From positions 10,061,284 through 10,125,283 of the forward strand of contig JAJEKV010000052.1 in the NCBI GenBank assembly GCA_021234155.1: a stretch of 64,000 bases of DNA, in the 5' to 3' direction. The translations under genes and the position numbers were made by a program. Under the pieces are notes generated by a model that was not told where the DNA came from, made no database searches, and saw only the letters and a list, made by a program, of their open reading frames with translations. The first letter of the stretch is position 1. Each line of letters begins with the position of its first letter. Positions 10,210-21,662 of this stretch are shown here, piece after piece. The DNA is from Isoetes taiwanensis (lineage: Eukaryota; Streptophyta; Lycopodiopsida; Isoetales; Isoetaceae).

Positions 10210-11190
10210 CCTCCATGTGGTTTTTTAGGAAATTCAGGGAGCAGAATCTACTGCTCAAATCTTCAAGACTTTTTGGATGTTGGCTGCTGGGAGTCATCTT
10301 TGAACTCTACTGGTTTATAGTTTCTTGATGCTATGCCATACCACTTAATGTGGTTTAAATCTTAAACATCTTTGAAGTTCTTCTGCTTTTTTACTTGTTA
10401 CTTCTATATCTTTCTAAGTTTTGAACAGTTATACTTACTCTAGTAATATTTTCTATATTTACTGTCTATTAATTGCACGTTCTATTTTAGTGACATACTA
10501 CCCTTTTGATTTAATATAAGAAATCTATTGTCGACATTTACCTATTGTCTTCATTTCCTTTTGTCATCTTTTCCTTTATAACTTGTTGGTTTTTGCTGTT
10601 TGCTTTGGTTCCTTATATGTTGTTTTCTTAGTATTTTTCTCTACTTTAACTTATGTCCTTGTTTTCCCCTCTGTATTCTTGTTCTACTTTGTTTTAACTT
10701 AAGGTTGTTTCCCTTTGTTTATTCTATTTGCTAAACTTCTTGGATCTTTTTGTCTTGTAGTATGGTTCTTGTCTAATGAATTTTTTTGCTCTCAAATCAA
10801 GGCCTAGTTTAGACGTACACCTAGTCTTTACTAGGACTGCACTTGAAAAGTCTTTCTGTTCCAAATATTTGGTCTTTAAGGCTTAGGTCTGTTTTTAACA
10901 GACTGGGGGTTTTTTTTTTTTTGAAGGTAAGGGGGATTTTTATATTATATAATATAAAGGTACAATGCTACAAAACAAGAACAGAATTACTACAGGAGAA
11001 TCTCAACTTCTTCATCCTGTTCTTGCCGAGACTTATTAGATGCTCTAATAGCAAGATATCATAACCGCAATTTCTGTACTTGTAAGCCTCACTCAACTTC
11101 TTCTTATGCCCAGCTGATACTATAGGATTGAATCAACATCTTCTCAACTGCCATAGTACTATAGAAGTAAGAACAGACTTTCCAAAAGCT
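10210..11190. other. Non-coding T-rich sequence
   Basis: T-rich, with many stops. A T run at 10909-10922 followed by GAAGGTAAGGGGGATT resembles the reverse end of a retroposon, and a TA-rich palindrome (TATATTATATAATATA) lies near 10941. No gene is supported. Confidence 0.45.
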
Positions 11191-11194
11191 GCAG

Positions 11195-11644
11195 TTAAGT
11201 CCTTGAATGCTCACAAAATCCTGTTGCAAAAATAGAGATGAAGAGAAAAGGAAGTACATAGTAAAATGAGCAATGGACCTTGCTCAAAACCGCCACGACT
11301 CTAAAAATTTGATCAAACTTGCAAATTAATCGGCTAGTACACATAATGGTATATGAAACCCCAAGAAATGCTGCATTGTTGGAATCCTCAAGAATGGAAT
11401 TCGTGGCATCAAGACTGATCTTAGCTGCTACTGACTCAAATGTAGCAGTATTTGAGCAAACCAAATCCATACAGTGGATTGGTATGAAAGAGAAATTTGG
11501 CATCAGCACCAAATTATCTTCAAGCTTCAGAGCTTGAATGGCTTCTTCAATCATAGAAGTAATTGAAGAAGCAAAGAAAGTGCTAAGAAATTCCAAGTAT
11601 TTGCCACAAGCAAGTATTTGCTCGGCTATTTCTGAAAATTCCAT
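11195..11644 (-). CDS. Hypothetical protein, 149 codons
   Basis: An open frame starting MEFSEIAEQILACGKYLEFL with a helical, leucine-rich N-terminal half. It is followed by a cysteine- and serine-rich middle and a hydrophobic C-terminal segment (YYVLPFLFISIFATGF) that could be a membrane helix or non-coding AT-rich DNA read by chance. I recognise no family. There is no neighbouring gene on the same strand and no clear promoter. It may be one exon of a degraded gene or a chance frame; a 72-codon frame overlaps it on the other strand. Confidence 0.25.
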   Translation of the reverse strand: MEFSEIAEQILACGKYLEFLSTFFASSITSMIEEAIQALKLEDNLVLMPNFSFIPIHCMDLVCSNTATFESVAAKISLDATNSILEDSNNAAFLGVSYTIMCTSRLICKFDQIFRVVAVLSKVHCSFYYVLPFLFISIFATGFCEHSRT

Positions 11645-12205
11645 ATACCATCATATAACTGGTTGAGGAATCTGTAGATTAGGATCAAATCAGACTACTA
11701 TGTTCCTATCAAGGAGACATCCCTATGTCTTTCTGCTAGCAAGAAAGAGCAACAGGGAGGGAATCAAACATCTGTTTAAAGAACCTGGAGTAAATTATGA
11801 CTGCAGAAAACCAACAGAACTAAAACTTCCTTTTCTCAAAGGCTGTGCAGAGTTCCGCTCCACCTTATAGACCATGTGCCTTTTCGGTGCAATTGCAAGA
11901 ATCATAATGCTTAAAGCATTAGAGCAGAGAGACCACGTTAGTGGATTACCTGCAGGCCCTAAAGAATGCCGCCCTGAAGAAAGCTTCAAGAAATAGATAA
12001 CCTGCCAGTCTTGAATGAGCAGATCCAATAAACTATGGCAAGAGACCCTCGCTAGCCTCTGTATGGGGTCGATTTGATGCAAAAACCTCAGCAGCAGTGC
12101 CGAATCAGGGAGAAAGAAGGGCGGCCTCCCTTCTCCTGTGTCGCCCTAGCCGCAGGCGGTGTCGTCAGCGCCAAGAAACATCGCATCCCCGGTACGTGTT
12201 ATCAA

Positions 12206-12529
12206 TGAAAGACACAATGCTACTTTATCAATGAATTCAAGGTGCACAACAATGGTAGTTTGAATCTTGCAAATTCACAATGGAGAGAAGTAATGAACAA
12301 GTTGCAGACAATTGTCCCTGGCTTGGAAGAATTGAGACAGTTGAAGAACAAATGGGATAAGATACAAACGAAATTTAAAGATGAAAAAGAGTCATGTGAG
12401 AGAACAAGAACTGAGCCATCTAATTGGCCATTCTATGCAAGAATGGAAGAGCTTAAGCATGGCTGTACCCAAGATTATGACATCCTAGGTGCAGATGATG
12501 ATATGAATTTTGGAGATGAGACATTCTAA
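12206..12529 (+). pseudogene. Myb/SANT-like DNA-binding protein, N-terminal part (Harbinger ORF1)
   Basis: The frame reads FINEFKVHNNGSLNLANSQW, then a helix with LRQLKNKWDKIQTKFKDEKE. Spacing and the 'LKNKWD..K..F' helix match the plant Myb/SANT-like domain (Myb_DNA-bind_3), which PIF/Harbinger elements encode as the partner that carries the transposase to DNA and nucleus. After the domain comes an acidic tail (DYDILGADDDMNF). The first helix is incomplete. The downstream 12705-12926 frame is the likely continuation, separated by stops and a frame change, so the copy is decayed. Confidence 0.55.
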
Positions 12530-12704
12530 TCTACTGAAATGCACTTGCAATATGTTTGAAATCTTCATGACTGATGCATGTTATGAAGCTTTTGGAAGTA
12601 ATGCTTCATTTTAAGATGCTTTTGAAGATATACCAAGTACTACTAGTGAACCTCCAACTAGTGAACCTCCAAAAATAAACCTTGGTAGCTAATGGTATTC
12701 AGGT

Positions 12705-12926
12705 ATGACAACTGTCTTTAGAGATATCAAATCAAAGAAGCTAAACTTTATGAAAGAGGAATCATGCAAGAAAATGCAGTTGGTTAAACAATTTGAGTTG
12801 ATGAGGTTTGCTAACAACCTTAAAATTGCTGAATCAATGGCTATTATGACCCAAAGTATATGCCAAATGACTAAAGGAACTCTTCTTGAGATTGCAAAAT
12901 TGGCTGCAGCAAAAGCCAATCATTGA
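12705..12926 (+). pseudogene. C-terminal helical part of Harbinger Myb-like protein
   Basis: Encodes a lysine-rich helical region (DIKSKKLNFMKEESCKKMQL...MTQSICQMTKGTLLEIAKLAAAK) that resembles the C-terminal coiled-coil tail of plant Myb/SANT-like proteins. It lies 175 bp behind the Myb-like domain with a different frame, consistent with one gene broken by indels. No catalytic motif is expected or present. Confidence 0.42.
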
Positions 12927-14005
12927 TGGTATATACATGATCCATATGCTCATTAATCATGTGCTGAAACAATATACTCATTGTTTATAATGTATTTGCC
13001 AGGTACTTTCCAAGAGGACACTGATGTTAATGCTTTATTAGCTGAATTCCAAATTTCTAAAGTGTCCTTACAAATTCTGCTGCCAAAGTAACAGACCAAA
13101 CTATAATAGGGCACTTATATTTTTCGAACACGTCATTTGTTTTTTGGACACATTGTTTGGATTCAAAACTTTGATATTGATTGCTTGTATTGAACAGTAA
13201 ATTCTCTATATCAGACCTTTGATATTGAATGTTCTATATACTTGAATAATTCTCTAGCTTTTAGGTACAAAGCAAAGTACTCCAATCAATGTGAACACAC
13301 AACAGGCTTCACCATAAGATGCCATTGTATATCATGTTCTCTTAACACAATGCCTAAAGGTATCATTCATGTTTTTCCAATTGCTGGGCATGCTTCTTTA
13401 GTGCTTATAGAACATATGGAAATGTGGAGTTGAGAATATCTTGCTTTGGCCAGGTATTATAATTAGATCTATGCCAGACATATATCCTGATGTCCAGACA
13501 TGGGAAGAGGCTACAAAAGGGCTTAGACAATGATGAAAAGAACCTACAAAACATAGATTAAGAAGTTAGTAAACAAGGTCCATGTATTTGTTATCACAGA
13601 TAAATCACACAAATAAAGTCAAAATAGCTTACTAAGGGTGATAGCCCCGTTAGAGCATTAATGTGTGGTGGACCACAATAGTTGGATCTTTTAATTTTAT
13701 GCCTGGCAGTGACACAAAGTGCTCCAAGCTTTTCTACTTTTCTAAACAATAGTAGATATGATTTGGCCTTTCACCTATCACCTTTAGTTCGCACTTAGCC
13801 ATATTCAATCAAGACGCTAAAGATTCTAATTAAAATTCAAAGTTAACAAGCCTTATAGAGCTACTGCTACTTTGAAATAAATCTACAGTTTAAGAAACCT
13901 GGTTGGGTAGGAAGCCCATGTCTTCGCCAGGTTCGTCAAAATCTAAATGCATAATTTCCTCAACATCTCTGGCCTGAATGCCATTATCATCCGCTGCTTC
14001 ACATT

Positions 14006-15213
14006 AAGCTAGATATTTAAGCAAGCTCAGTGAAAAACCTGAGGTGTAAAGAATGAGATAAGTGCCACAGATTGCCAATCTGTGAGGCACTAACTATTCC
14101 AATGTGTAAGTTTAACACCATTTTAATATCTTCCAAATCCTTGCATCAATGTATACTTGTATCAGATTCTTGTATCAATTTATACTTGTATCAGATCCTT
14201 GTATCAATTTATATTTGTATCATATCCTTGTATCAATTTATAACTATGAGTTGTTTGACTAGTGGCTTACAGGTATTCCATAGTCAATTGAAGAACATAT
14301 TCACATAGTTCTATCTGCTGCAATTTGATGTGGAGTTTTGGATTCACACTTGATCATCAATATTATATTGGCAGATGAAATCTTGACATACAATTGTGAA
14401 AATGGAATGGGATACTGTAGGTGAGGGGTCATGAATTTATGCCACTAACAATATCAAAAGCATAGGAATAATCTGTGCAACAAATTGTGCAACAAATCTA
14501 TGAAATAATTGTTGCAACAAATAATCTAACTAATTATTGCAACAAATATCATTGCAACAAATAATCATTGAAATAGTCTGTGAAATAATCATTGCAACAA
14601 ATAATCATTGAAATAAGCTAGATATTTAAGCAAGCTCAGTGGAAAACCTGAGGTGTAAAGAATGAGATAAGTGCCACAGACTGCCAATCTGTGAGGCACT
14701 AAATATTCCAATGTGTAAGTTTACCACCATTTTAATATCTTCCAAATCCTTGCATCAATGTATACTTGTATCAGATTCTTGTATCAATTTATACTTGTAT
14801 CAGATCCTTGTATCAATTTATATTTGTATCATATCCTTGTATCAATTTATAACTATGAGTTGTTTGACTAGTGGCTTACAGGTATTCCATAGTCAATTGA
14901 AGAACATATTCACATAGTTCTATCTACTGCAATTTGATGTGGAGTTTTGGATTCACACTTGATCATCAATATTATATTGGCAGATGAAATCTTGACATAC
15001 AATTGTGAAAATGGAGTGGGATACTGTAGGTGAGGGGTCATGAATTTATGCCACTAACAATATCAAAAGCATAGGAATAATCTGTGCAACAAATCTATGA
15101 AATAATTGTTGCAACAGATAATCTAACTAATTATTACAAATATCATTGCAACAAATAATCATTGAAATAGTCTGTGAAATAATCATTGCAGCAAATAATC
15201 ATTGAAATAATTT
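14006..15213. repeat. Tandem duplication, 608-bp period
   Basis: AAGCTAGATATTTAAGCAAG begins at 14006 and again at 14614. The two units are nearly identical through the minisatellite, a GGTGAGGGGTCATGAATTTATG block and an A/T-rich tail of repeated ATTGCAACAAATAATC words. Small internal deletions in the second unit show that it is not an assembly echo. Both units contain the same short open frame (14072-14308 and 14711-14917), which is repeat sequence, not a gene. Confidence 0.85.
14146..14252. repeat. Minisatellite, ~28-bp units
   Basis: The unit CTTGTATCAATTTATA(C/T)TTGTATCA is repeated about four times. The same array recurs in the second 608-bp unit at about 14753-14850. Confidence 0.75.
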
Positions 15214-16099
15214 GTGCAACAAAGTTGTGACATAATCACTGCAACAAATTTGAGCAATGATAAAAATAGTACACAAGAAAGCCCTTATTTCAAATAACTC
15301 AAAGTTTTTGTAAGGTTCAAAGCAATGCTCTGTCAAGACCCAAAGAGATCTATTAAGACATGTCTATTACAAGGGATTATAGAACAGATACTATCTTTTC
15401 TGCAGGTGACAGATGCAATTAGATTTGTCTTGTCTCAATGCACTGATACAATTGCCTTCACCCAAAATCATATTGGCAAGCAAGCCATATGTCAAATTCA
15501 TATCTTAAAGCTCAACAATAAATTGCTATGCAGAATCACTGCCTTATCTAATTTTGAGGTTGTAGACAAAGCAAAGACAGGTTTATAGTGGTCTCCTCCA
15601 GCTCCACACCAACTTGAAGAGACAATAACCATAGTAAGCTTTTGGTCTTGGTTAATTGTAGTGATTACATCAACAATGACTGAACCTGGATTCTTCAACT
15701 GTAACTGCTTTCTTTTGAAGCCACATTTTCCTTCGAATTCAAAGCTTATATCCATTGGCTTAAAAGCTATAGTCTCAGCCTGTGCTCAATTAAGTGGTTT
15801 GTTGGTGGCCATTGCATAGCAATGCAGAATTTACACTTTCCAAACTCACAACATTGTCCTATTATTAAGAGCGCATAAACATGCATGGCCGAGATGTATC
15901 AGAGATTCATACAATGGTGCAATGATACAATGATGGACCGTACATATTACAAAACAATACATTGATGGATGTAAGTGTTTCAAAACAGTACAAAAATCTA
16001 CTGATAGTAGATGTTAAGAAACAGTCATGATTTTGACTTTAAATATTGGAAGTTACAAAATATTACATGATTTTGATGCAGCACAAAAGTGTGCTGAAA
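15214..16099. other. Interior of Harbinger remnant, unassigned
   Basis: Contains a plus-strand 87-codon frame (15325-15588) and an overlapping minus-strand frame (15755-15498), neither of which I recognise. Continuing ATTGCAACAAAT words mark the end of the duplication. No supported gene. Confidence 0.4.
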
Positions 16100-16745
16100 G
16101 TACAAAATGAAAAATCATTGAGCAATGAAGCTACTGAACTAAAACCCTACCATCCATATTCTAAAACAACACATGCCTGATTTGATCAACCTTTTGTGTC
16201 TGTTATAATAGTTATTACCATGGTCTTGTCTTCTAGGTTTTCTGTATAAGAAGATATGTGAACCGTCAACTACACCAAAGACATTAGGTAAACTAGTTGT
16301 TGTTTTGAATTCTTCAATTATGTCCAGCAGCCTCTGACTTGTTGCCAACGCAATAGACCTCTTGTAAAGCATGGTCTTGGAACTAGTGTGATCTTCTTTG
16401 TATACTTTTTTATAGTAGACTTGCCTACATAAAATCTTTGTCTTACACGAAGGGAGCTTTCCCCATGTGCAAGGAAGCAGTATAGCTGCTACTTTCCTCG
16501 GATCTATTGGAGGCTTTACTTTTCATCCTGGTATAATGATATATGGCACTATTAATCCAACAATTTTCTCAAATGAAGCTCTTGTCATCCTGTAACTTTG
16601 TCTCGACATATCATCTTCAAATGAAGGAAGACAATTCCAAGCATGATTATCAATATTTTCCCATTGTGTGATTTGCCCAGCTGCAATCCAAAATCTTCTA
16701 GTTGGTCTTCTTAACCTAGAAGATGCTGCAAGCATCCATTGTCTG
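16100..16745 (-). pseudogene. PIF/Harbinger transposase (DDE_4 nuclease), degenerate
   Basis: DDE endonuclease that would cut and paste the element. The N-terminal part (16735 to 16523) carries RRPTRRFWI...WNCLPSFEDDMSRQSYRM followed by the helix 'ASFEKIVGLIVPYI'. The middle part is reached after a stop and includes PPIDPRKVAAILLPC. The C-terminal part (16372 to 16139) contains LPNVFGVVDGSHIFLYRKP...NNYYNRHK. That is the first catalytic-Asp block (V.G.IDG.HI) and following 'YYNRK' of plant Harbinger transposases. At least one stop, one missing segment and loss of the later Asp/Glu region make it non-functional. Confidence 0.62.
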
Positions 16746-17777
16746 ACTGTAAGTTTTCCTCTTCTAGAAATTCTAAAGGATCATCAAGCTCGTCCATTTG
16801 AATGAGATCCATACAAAACTTTTGCAGTGCAAACCCCAGTGCTAAAAGCCTTGAGAACCATTGCAATCAATGGCAGCAGCAAAGGATCTATTTGTATAAT
16901 CTAATAGGAAATGAAATAAGAAGATTTAAAACCTCGAAGCAATTTAGGAAGAATGCATACAAGAACTTGATACATACAAGAATTATTTAGCAGTAATGGA
17001 GCTTGCAATAGTGCCAATGGAGCTTGCGTCGATAGCTTGGAAGAGTTTCCGACCTTGAAAATTTTCCAACATCCAGGAATGAAAACAGTGGCTAACAAAT
17101 TAGTAGCAAAGTTGTTAAGGTCGAGAGATTATTATCTCTAAATGTTTCTCCAACCTATAATGTCACGGTAGAAAATTCAATGGTGCATGTGGCCAAAGAG
17201 AGAGATAGAGAGAGAGAGAAGTGAAGTGTTTATTACGAGACCCAACACACACACACACACAAAGAGGAAGGGAGAGATCTACAGAGTGCAAAGATGAGAA
17301 AAAATAGTATATATAGCAAAACAATATTGAGGTAACAATGATCTAATAGCCTTTGACTCAGCTGCTTGGGCAACATTTCCCTGTGCCAAATAACATTTGC
17401 CATCTTAATAAGGCATTGATTCAGCACAAACTATTGCTGCTTTTCCACCATAAATTTATAGAGCAATGAATTTAATATTGTGACATTTTGACTTTTATGT
17501 AGTAAAGCCACATAATGGTTACCAACTATTTTCACTGATAAAAGCTGCTCAGGAAGGCATCTCTTCTTTTGAGAGGAGGATCAACATGTGGAATGCGCCA
17601 AACACTCAAACCAAAACTGCACATTCTAATAAGGCCTCACGTGTGCGGGAAACCAGTGAAGCAGCACACTAAAAGGTTCATAGGCATCTGAACCCAAGGG
17701 AAAAACAATTTGGCTAACATAACCAAAGAATAAGGAACTTGTAGTTTAAGAAAAGTAGCACATCTCAGTCCCATCAC
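16746..17777. other. Intergenic, 3' flank of KASI
   Basis: Apart from the dinucleotide repeats at 17205-17262, no gene is seen. Part of 17280-17777 may be the 3' untranslated region of KASI; a polyadenylation site could not be assigned. Confidence 0.4.
17205..17262. repeat. Microsatellites (GA)n and (CA)n
   Basis: An imperfect GA/GATA run near 17205-17220 is followed, after a short spacer, by a perfect CA run at about 17245-17261. Confidence 0.85.
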
Positions 17778-20489
17778 CTAAGGACTAAAAGGGGCAAAAA
17801 CTACAACCGAGTTATGCCCCCCAAATCCAAACGAATTTGATATGCCTGAGTAAACAAATAGAACAACGTTATAAGCTGGTTATAATCTTCGCATAAAATA
17901 CAAAACTTACCAACATGAACTTCATGTTGTTTTTTCACATTTGGAACGGTGTCAAATGTAACAGCAGGCTCAGGATTCTGAACAAATTCAGACGATTCTA
18001 TTATTATTGACACAAGCATCTTACTGAGCAAATTCAGACGATTCTATTATTATTGACACAAGCATTTTACTTACGAATTGGTTAATAGTGGGATGGACCC
18101 ATCCAGTTGTGATAGCCTTGATTGTAGCTATTGCCTCTAGCCCTCCAGCGGCTCCTAAACAATGACCTATCATAGACTGCACTAGCAAGACTAAACTGTG
18201 AGGTTCAAAAGGCAAAAGCAAGAACAGTAAAAGTTTCTTGTTTAAATTTTAAGTCACCTTTGTGGAATTGATTTTCACTTCTTGTGTGTCCTTAAAGACC
18301 TTTTTTACTGCATTCACCTCTGCAAGGTCGCCTACAACAGTAGAAGTTGCATGCGCATTGATGTAGTTTACCTGAAAAATTAACTTATAAGATGTTAATT
18401 TCTATAAAACAACCTAAAGCTACTGCTCATGAGAACCTACCTCCTCTGATGCAACACCAGCATGTTCAAGGCTCTTAAGTATACATGAAGAAACACCAAG
18501 CCCACCTGCACGTGGATGTCACAGCTCCGCCCAAGTACTCTGCTAGGATTGTAGCTCCCCGTTTCATTGCATGTTCTAAGCTTTCTATAACCTTCAACAC
18601 AAGAATTTTCAGCTTAATGTTAGAACAGGGTAGCAAATTGAGAACCAAACAGTAGTAAGACTATAATATTTGATGCACGTATACTTAGACCTAGGTAATG
18701 CCATATGCAGTGACGACCAATTCGAGTATATATCCTGCCTAGCCTACATGGCTTGTGCATTAGGGACACATGAGATGTGAATTATGCTTATCCAACATCT
18801 GATAAACTATATTACATGATTTCTGGATATTTGAATAGCAACTCTCAGCTCATAACATACCAGAACGCCAGCACCTTCGCCCATAACAAAGCCCTCACGG
18901 TCTTTGTCCCATGGTCTAGAGGCAGTTTGTGGATCATCATTCCTTTGGGAGAGCGCTCTGCAGGCAATAAACCCACCTAACCCAACAGGAATTATAGCAG
19001 CTTCAGTTCCACCAGCTAACATGATATCTGCCTCGCCTCGCCTTATGTGGTTAGCAGCAGCGTAGAAGCAATAATTAGAAGTCGCACAAGCAGTGGATAT
19101 TGAGTAGTTAGGACCCATTAGCCCTAGGTCTATTCCAAGCAAAGCAGACCCCATGTTTGTAATAGAATATGGTATAAAAAATGGTGTAATCCTCTTATAA
19201 CCCTTCTCAATAAGGGACTGCACTCCATCCGAAAAGACACTAAGCCCTCCCATTCCTGATCCAACTAAGACTCCCACTTTTTGCTTGTCAATCTGCAGAA
19301 ACAGGTACTATGAATGTTACATATAAAACCAAACAAGGTCATTTTAATCATTAAAGAGATTCACATCAGCATATGCAGAAAATGAAGATGAATGTTATGC
19401 ATAATAAGAAACAAGACCAACTTAATCCTAAAAAGACATTAGTATCCAGCACTAGAAGAAATTTCAGCACTTAACATAATACATAGCAAAAACATAGCAA
19501 AATGTGTTCTTGGTGTTATATTCACATTACTCTTTTTGCCAAGCAAAAACAGAATGGTATGCAACATGACTGTACCACAACATATCATTAACAGGCATAA
19601 CAGCACATCATAAACAGACAATAAATGTAGTACACTAACGAACAACATGCTAGAAACATGAACCATTGAGTACCTTCTCAAGATTTTCTTTCCCTAGATT
19701 GGCATCCTCTAAAGCTTTTTTGCCACTGACAAGGCAATATCGTAGACAATCATCAAGTCGCCGATCATTTTTGCCATCAATATAGCCTTCAGAAGAGAAA
19801 TTTCTTATTTGTCCAGCAAATCTAGTTGGAAACTTGGAGACATCAAATCTGTCAATAAGCCCAACACCACTTTTTCCTTCGAGAAGATTGTCGTAGTATG
19901 TGTCGACATCATTTCCAAATACAGAGACGAGGCCCATGCCAGTGATGACGACTCTCTTTTTCGGGTCCCTTTCTCTTTTTGGGGCAGATACTGTCGCGGA
20001 AGCCATAGCTCGTACTCCATACCTCCTTCCTGGTTGAATCAACATAGACTACATAAGTAAATCCGCATTAGGAACACTCAGGGTCAATGCACAGATCCCG
20101 CATCCAGCATCCAGCATTGTCAATTTAACTGCATTTGCATAGACTACTGAGCAAAACCCAGAATGCAGAAGCATGCAGGGGACGCCTAACAACAGTAACA
20201 TAATTAATCTAGCCTTAAAAGCAGCTCAACTGACAGATTTTCAGTTTGCAAATAAATGAACTATGGATCAAACATATTTAAGAAAATCAAAGTACAATGC
20301 GATAAGAAGAAACGGAGAAAAGACGGAGAGCAATAGAAACTAAGTAATTAATGCAAGAAATGTACCGGAAGTGGGCTGGGAAGCTGGGAGGCAGAAAGAA
20401 GGGAGTCCAGAAGAAGAAGGGGAAGCATCCAAGGCACGAAGGCCATCGTATTGGAGCATGGAAAGGGAGGAGGATTGGACGGAAGCCAT
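17778..20489 (-). pseudogene. KASI: Plastid 3-oxoacyl-ACP synthase I, frameshifted in exon 4
   Basis: Elongating condensing enzyme of plastid type II fatty-acid synthesis (malonyl-ACP plus acyl-ACP to 3-oxoacyl-ACP, up to C16). Exons on the minus strand: 20489-20366, 20029-19674, 19292-18861, 18591-18441, 18371-18258, 18176-18075, 17977-17911, 17845-17778. All introns are GT-AG and phases agree. Exon 1 gives a Ser-rich transit peptide (MASVQSSSLSMLQ). Exon 2 has KKRVVITGMGLVSVFGNDVD. Exon 3 holds the nucleophile Cys in STACATSNY. Exon 5 has the His of NAHATST, and exons 5/6 STK and [12 protein letters not shown]. Exon 8 ends at GFGGHNS and a stop, as in other plants. Exon 4 is 151 nt, 23 short of the phase-0 length. 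The residues between YLGGAV and the GLGVSSC block are lost, the frame shifts, and a TAA follows within the exon. Family identity is near certain; whether the allele is dead or an assembly error is open. Confidence 0.9.
17978..18069 (-). repeat. 46-bp tandem duplication forming KASI intron 6
   Basis: Two adjacent 46-bp units (17978-18023 and 18024-18069) differ at two bases and together make up nearly all of the 97-nt intron. Each ends on the minus strand in a pyrimidine-containing ...TTTG(C/T)TCAG acceptor. The ancestral intron was therefore about 51 nt. Use of the first acceptor would add 46 nt to the mRNA and break the frame. Confidence 0.85.
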
Positions 20490-21662
20490 AGCTGGATTCT
20501 GCAGAGGACCCAACAAAAAAGAGAGCATGCAAAGAGAGAGGATGTGGGAATATAAAAGGGCTGTTCCATTGGCTCATATTGAGTTCCTGTTTTACCTCCA
20601 CGTGGCCATATGTTCCTTTCCAACTCAACCCATTAAGAGGAAATAAAATAAAATCTCATCCTCATCACATTAATGACATGATGAGGTCAACCAACTGTGC
20701 CATCTAGTTGTTCCTACCAATCAAAGCTGCTCAAAAATGTCTAGTGGTTAAAATATTTTGCCTGGAAAAACTATGCTACATGTCCCTTTGCAGTTCAGTG
20801 TGTGTTTTTTTTTCAATTGTTGCATTCCTTGGTTTTTCAAATTGCTTTTGCATGTCTAAACAACTGTACTCGGCCCTGGTGGCATGCTGCAAACTTCTTC
20901 TCTTGGCTTTTTAAGATCCACTTTGAGTGGTGCAGAATGTCTTCCCAAGGAGGTTAGTTTATGATAGGGCAAAAGAAATTAAATAAGAATATCTATGAAC
21001 GAGTAGCAACCAAAATGGCCTTTTGGTATGGAGTTAGTTATCCAATTTTTGTGGTGTAGACTATAGGTAATTTATGAGGTGTCAAACAATAAATAAGTAG
21101 CCAAACAATCCACAAAATGACTTTGGTTAAACTATTAGGGTTCCAAGCTCATTAATAGCAATGTCCACATGTCATTGGTTAAGACGTGTGAGAATGCAAT
21201 GCAGAGTAAGAATCGACATGGATTTCCCGATCCACTTTGATCCATATAAAAAAAGTAGAATGCCATTTTTAGAATTTTACTCATGTAGTGACCCCATTAG
21301 CACATTCTTGGTCGAACTATCTCTGCATGTCAGATTTTGGATAACATTGCCATTGCAACTTGCGTGATCGCTTTCATGGCATTATCGCCACAATCGCATG
21401 ATGTCCAATAAAGAGATTTGAAAGAGGGTTAGGAGGGGGGGAGGGGTGTTTGAGAAGAAGAAGAAGCAATTTATGTCGTGCCATATGCTGCTTTGTTCGG
21501 AAGGAGAGAATAGATTGGAATTGTTTATTATTTTCATCTATGAAACCATCAGGTCTAGGACATCTCTCTCGTCGCAAGATTTTTATCAAATATTGCCCGC
21601 TTTCACTCAGGAGGACATTGAAGGCGGCAAGAAAGCATTGACAAGCGAAAGATATCACGGGC
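20490..21662. other. KASI upstream region and intergenic DNA
   Basis: Within 100 bp upstream of the KASI start the minus strand carries a CTCTCTCTTT pyrimidine patch (around 20525-20545), common in plant leaders. A TTTTATAT stretch at about 20548-20560 is a possible but weak TATA box. Farther up only short, unrecognised open frames occur. Confidence 0.35.

Larger units (their letters stand above)
12200..16790. mobile_element. PIF/Harbinger DNA transposon remnant
   Basis: The two proteins typical of plant PIF/Harbinger elements lie convergently: a Myb/SANT-like DNA-binding protein on + (12206-12926) and a DDE_4-type transposase on - (about 16100-16740). Terminal inverted repeats and the usual 3-bp TTA/TAA target duplication could not be located, so the outer limits are only the coding limits. 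The space between holds a 608-bp tandem duplication that is not expected in this family. Confidence 0.55.

Noticed and set aside
11319-11537. Plus-strand 72-codon frame
   Set aside because: Overlaps the longer minus-strand frame and shows no family or start context. Even the longer frame is weak.
14072-14917. Two similar short ORFs as a duplicated gene
   Set aside because: They consist of minisatellite sequence within the 608-bp tandem units and have no protein-like composition.
18500-18540. A micro-intron explaining the exon 4 frame break in KASI
   Set aside because: The only GT...AG pair (GTGACATCCACGTGCAG) is 17 nt, far below the minimum plant intron length, and its removal does not restore the frame.
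20287-20646. Several overlapping open frames on both strands around KASI exon 1
   Set aside because: They are alternative frames of the transit-peptide exon and its leader; the splice phase selects only one.
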